A DNA stretch of 64,000 nt from positions 78,045 to 142,044 of the forward strand of contig NZ_JAAAPJ010000021.1 in assembly GCF_009909145.1 (NCBI RefSeq), in the 5' to 3' direction. The notes under the pieces were generated by a model. The model did not search any database and was not told the DNA's origin. It saw only the letters and a program-made list of their open reading frames with translations. This DNA is from Corallococcus silvisoli. Lineage in GTDB: Bacteria; Myxococcota; Myxococcia; Myxococcales; Myxococcaceae. Both the position numbers and the translations under genes were made by a program. Positions 62,701 to 64,000 of the stretch are shown here, piece after piece; position 1 is the first letter of the stretch, and every line of letters begins with the position of its first letter.

Positions 62701-64000
62701 GTGTATCGTCCAGCCGCTCGAAGGCGAGGGTGAAGGGGACTTCGGGCAGGACGCGCTGCACGGGCTGGCCGTCCACCTCCGCGAACACCGTGCGCAGGGC
62801 TTCGTGGCGGTCGATGAGCGCCGAGAGCGAGCGCTCCAGCGCGGCCACGTCGAGCGGCCCCTTGCACCGGATGAACAGCGGGAAGTTGAACGCGAACCCC
62901 CCGGGCGTGAGCGTGTCGATGAACCACAGTCGCTGCTGGGGGAATGACTGGGGCGCGCACTCGCCGGCCTCCACCCGCACCAGGGGCGGGGCCTGGCGGG
63001 GACGGGCTTCCTGGCGCAGGGCTTCGATGCGCGCGGCCAGCTCCGCGAGCGTTGGGGCCTCGAAGAGCATGCGCACCGGCAACTCCATCTGGAGCGATTC
63101 ACGCAGCCGGGAGGCCACCTGGGTCGCGAGCAGCGAGTGACCGCCCAGCTCGAAGAAGTGGTCCTGCGTGCCCACGCGCGCCACGCCCAGCAAGGGCGCC
63201 CAGATGTCCGCGATGAGCTTCTCCACGGCGGAGACCGGGGCCACATAGGTGGTGCTGGGAATGGCTTCTTCCGTCGGTACGGGCAGCCCGTTGCGGTTCA
63301 CCTTCCCGCTGGGGGTGAGGGGGAGGAGGTCCATGCGCACGAGCGCGGAGGGCAGCATGTACTCGGGCAGTCGCCGGGCGAGGGCGTGGCGAAGCGCCTC
63401 GGGTGAGAAGGAGGCTTCGGGGTGGACGACGTAGGCCACGAGTCGCCTGGAGCCCGGGGTGTCCTCGCGGACAAGGGCGACGACGTCGCGGACGCCAGGG
63501 AGGGCGCGGAGGGCGGCTTCCACTTCGCCCAGCTCGACGCGGAAGCCGCGCAGCTTCACCTGGCCGTCGAGGCGGCCCAGGAACTCCAGTTGCCCATCCG
63601 CGAGCCAGCGCGCCTTGTCGCCCGTGCGGTAGAGGCGAGCCCCCGGCGTGGAGCTGAAGGGGGAGGGGATGAAGCGTTCGGCGGTCAGGTCCGGGCGAGC
63701 GTGGTAGCCGTGCGCGAGCCCTTCACCGCCGATGAACAGCTCCCCTGGGACTCCGATAGGGCAGGGGCCGCCGCGCACGTCGAGGACGTAACACTGGACG
63801 TTGGTCAGCGGCGTTCCGACGGGAGGCAGCGGGGGCCAGGAAGAGGGAGTCCCGGATGCGCGCCATGCGCTGGCGGCGTGGGTCTCCGAGGGGCCGTACT
63901 GGTTCTCGAGGACGCAGTCGGGGAGCCGCTCGAAGAAGGAGACGAGCGCGGGAGTCACCTGAAGCTGCTCACCCGCGGTGATGACCTCGTTGAGAGGGGG
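59744..64000 (-). CDS. Non-ribosomal peptide synthetase (3' part; 5' end beyond window)
   Basis: The frame is open to the window edge, so this is the C-terminal part. In reading order: the end of an adenylation domain (to about 63265, with NQYGPSETHAAS, LYRTGDKARW and LTPSGKVNRNG), a carrier (Ser near 63135, ELGGHSLLATQ), a condensation domain (about 62960-61640, HHIITDG), a full adenylation domain (about 61590-60090, YTSGSTGRPKG, YGPTENTV, LTVNGKADRKA) and a carrier (GGNSLLLQ near 59965). There is no thioesterase, so release is by another protein. Aligned by hand to GrsA, the second adenylation domain pocket reads about D-A-V-Q-A-I-C-V-I-K, for which I cannot name a substrate. Confidence 0.9.
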   Translation of the reverse strand, partial: PPLNEVITAGEQLQVTPALVSFFERLPDCVLENQYGPSETHAASAWRASGTPSSWPPLPPVGTPLTNVQCYVLDVRGGPCPIGVPGELFIGGEGLAHGYHARPDLTAERFIPSPFSSTPGARLYRTGDKARWLADGQLEFLGRLDGQVKLRGFRVELGEVEAALRALPGVRDVVALVREDTPGSRRLVAYVVHPEASFSPEALRHALARRLPEYMLPSALVRMDLLPLTPSGKVNRNGLPVPTEEAIPSTTYVAPVSAVEKLIADIWAPLLGVARVGTQDHFFELGGHSLLATQVASRLRESLQMELPVRMLFEAPTLAELAARIEALRQEARPRQAPPLVRVEAGECAPQSFPQQRLWFIDTLTPGGFAFNFPLFIRCKGPLDVAALERSLSALIDRHEALRTVFAEVDGQPVQRVLPEVPFTLAFERLDDTPPQERDAALRQRAEKRMRHVFNLRTGPLLTATLVRLDAEDHALLLLMHHIITDGWSAEVLGRELGVLYDAATRGQPPQLPPLPLRYTDYSSWQRAALQADLLRAQLAWWKQHLDGAPHALELPTDRPRPPVQSQTGAAFLMRVPAAVDAAVRELCHQQGVTSFMALLAGFQALLSRYSGQEDVVVGSPISGRNHRELEGLIGFFVNALPLRVEVSGEEGFQSLLARVRETCLGAYAHQELPFEQLVDALQPPRDLSRTPVFQAVFALYKDFPAIPLRGLETAPVPFEPGLAKHDLTLFVRESATGLVTHWEYNTALFDEATVERMAGHYVRLLEQVTRSPERPLASLPLLSQVERHQLLVSWNDTALDVPRDMNVPTRIAEQARLRPDALALSGDRQQLSFGTMEAKANQLAHLLRQEGVRPETRVALCMDRTPGYVWGALGILKAGGAYLPMDLAWPEAWWRHVLADSGAPIVITRRAFAPRFEDSGVRVLCLDSEPALETQPDTAPDVPLDARALAYVIYTSGSTGRPKGVMVTHGALDNLVAGFHAEAGITPADRSSVVMGLAFDAAVVELWPPLAHGASLHLPPEEVRTEPARLVRWFAEEGITLAQLPTPMAEAALEQPWPTGMPLRRAHIGGDVLHRRPGPSVPGQWLNCYGPTENTVISTSGVVESEAPDGVLPSIGGPVPNVRAYVLDGAGQPVPAGLWGGLALGGASMARGYLGQPALTAERFRPDPFSGEPGARVYHTGDVVRWLADGTLEFRGRADSQVKVRGFRIELGEVEAALLAQPQVKEAVASVREDVPGQRRLVTYMVLREGATLEVDTLRATLRRWLAEHAVPSAFVVLERIPLTVNGKADRKALPAPDMHRPDLSEGYRIPEAGLEQTLATLWAQVLGLERVGASDNFFDLGGNSLLLQAVHAKLAPWVGREVPLVTLFQYPTVRALAGHLSSPTDAPPAASAPDAGAQRRENMRRMAQRRGRPGAG

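Noticed and set aside
63958..64000. GTG at 63958 as the start of the NRPS
   Set aside because: The frame stays open to the window edge and the residues before it (ITAGEQLQ) fit the adenylation domain, so the gene continues.

Overview
The window is very GC-rich (about 70% in lines I counted) with tightly packed genes. It reads as the chromosome of a myxobacterium of the Myxococcus/Corallococcus type. The pointers are a MYXO-CTERM type C-terminal anchor (51740-53209), Asp-Ala-Gly-Thr linkers in exported proteins, a vegetative-type Lon (LonV-like) beside tig-clpP-clpX, a PilT-type motility ATPase, many lipoproteins and TPR proteins, and a PKS/NRPS locus. The assignment is inference; there is no 16S gene here.

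Layout. 1-7.7 kb: the 3' end of metH, a MetE-like protein, mutY, an iron-sulfur RecB-family nuclease, tcdA, tatD and a propeller lipoprotein closed by a strong terminator. 8-13.9 kb: a DHH phosphoesterase, maf, a TPR lipoprotein ending in a minimal zincin, an rlmI-like methyltransferase, and a protein with cysteine at every third residue. 13.9-26.5 kb: uvrD/pcrA, rplM-rpsI with promoter and terminator, a pilT paralogue, recX, bamD, TPR and FHA proteins, selD, an amidase, rph and rdgB.

26.5-30.1 kb: six tRNA genes in two groups (Pro, Arg, His, Arg; then Lys, Leu). Between them lies an accessory segment of about 2.7 kb with a gene remnant, two unrecognised genes (the larger of lower GC) and a phage Bet/RecT recombinase. 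30.1-38.7 kb: a protein quality-control block (tig, clpP, clpX, a prolyl oligopeptidase lipoprotein, lonV). 38.8-42.6 kb: a peptide-type ABC importer without its ATPases. 42.7-51.7 kb: a receiver-domain protein, yqgE-bolA-CGFS glutaredoxin, a DUF2914 membrane protein, rsmE, a DTW protein, an acyltransferase, an antisense pair (YfiM-like protein and [2Fe-2S] ferredoxin), a dihaem peroxidase and a small membrane protein.

51.7-55.3 kb: a beta-helix protein with a surface-anchoring tail, a YtfJ-like exported protein, a DUF4476 protein and gpmA. 55.4-64.0 kb: the edge of a hybrid PKS/NRPS locus with a free carrier protein, a one-module KS-AT-ACP-TE polyketide synthase, a 91-residue protein and an NRPS that runs off the end of the window.

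I did not find a clear, complete, undescribed multi-gene system. The strongest leads are the cysteine-triplet protein (12787-13290), the mutually antisense gene pair at 49.1-49.9 kb, the DTW protein with an apparent degenerate exonuclease-fold tail, and the two unknown genes in the tRNA-flanked segment.
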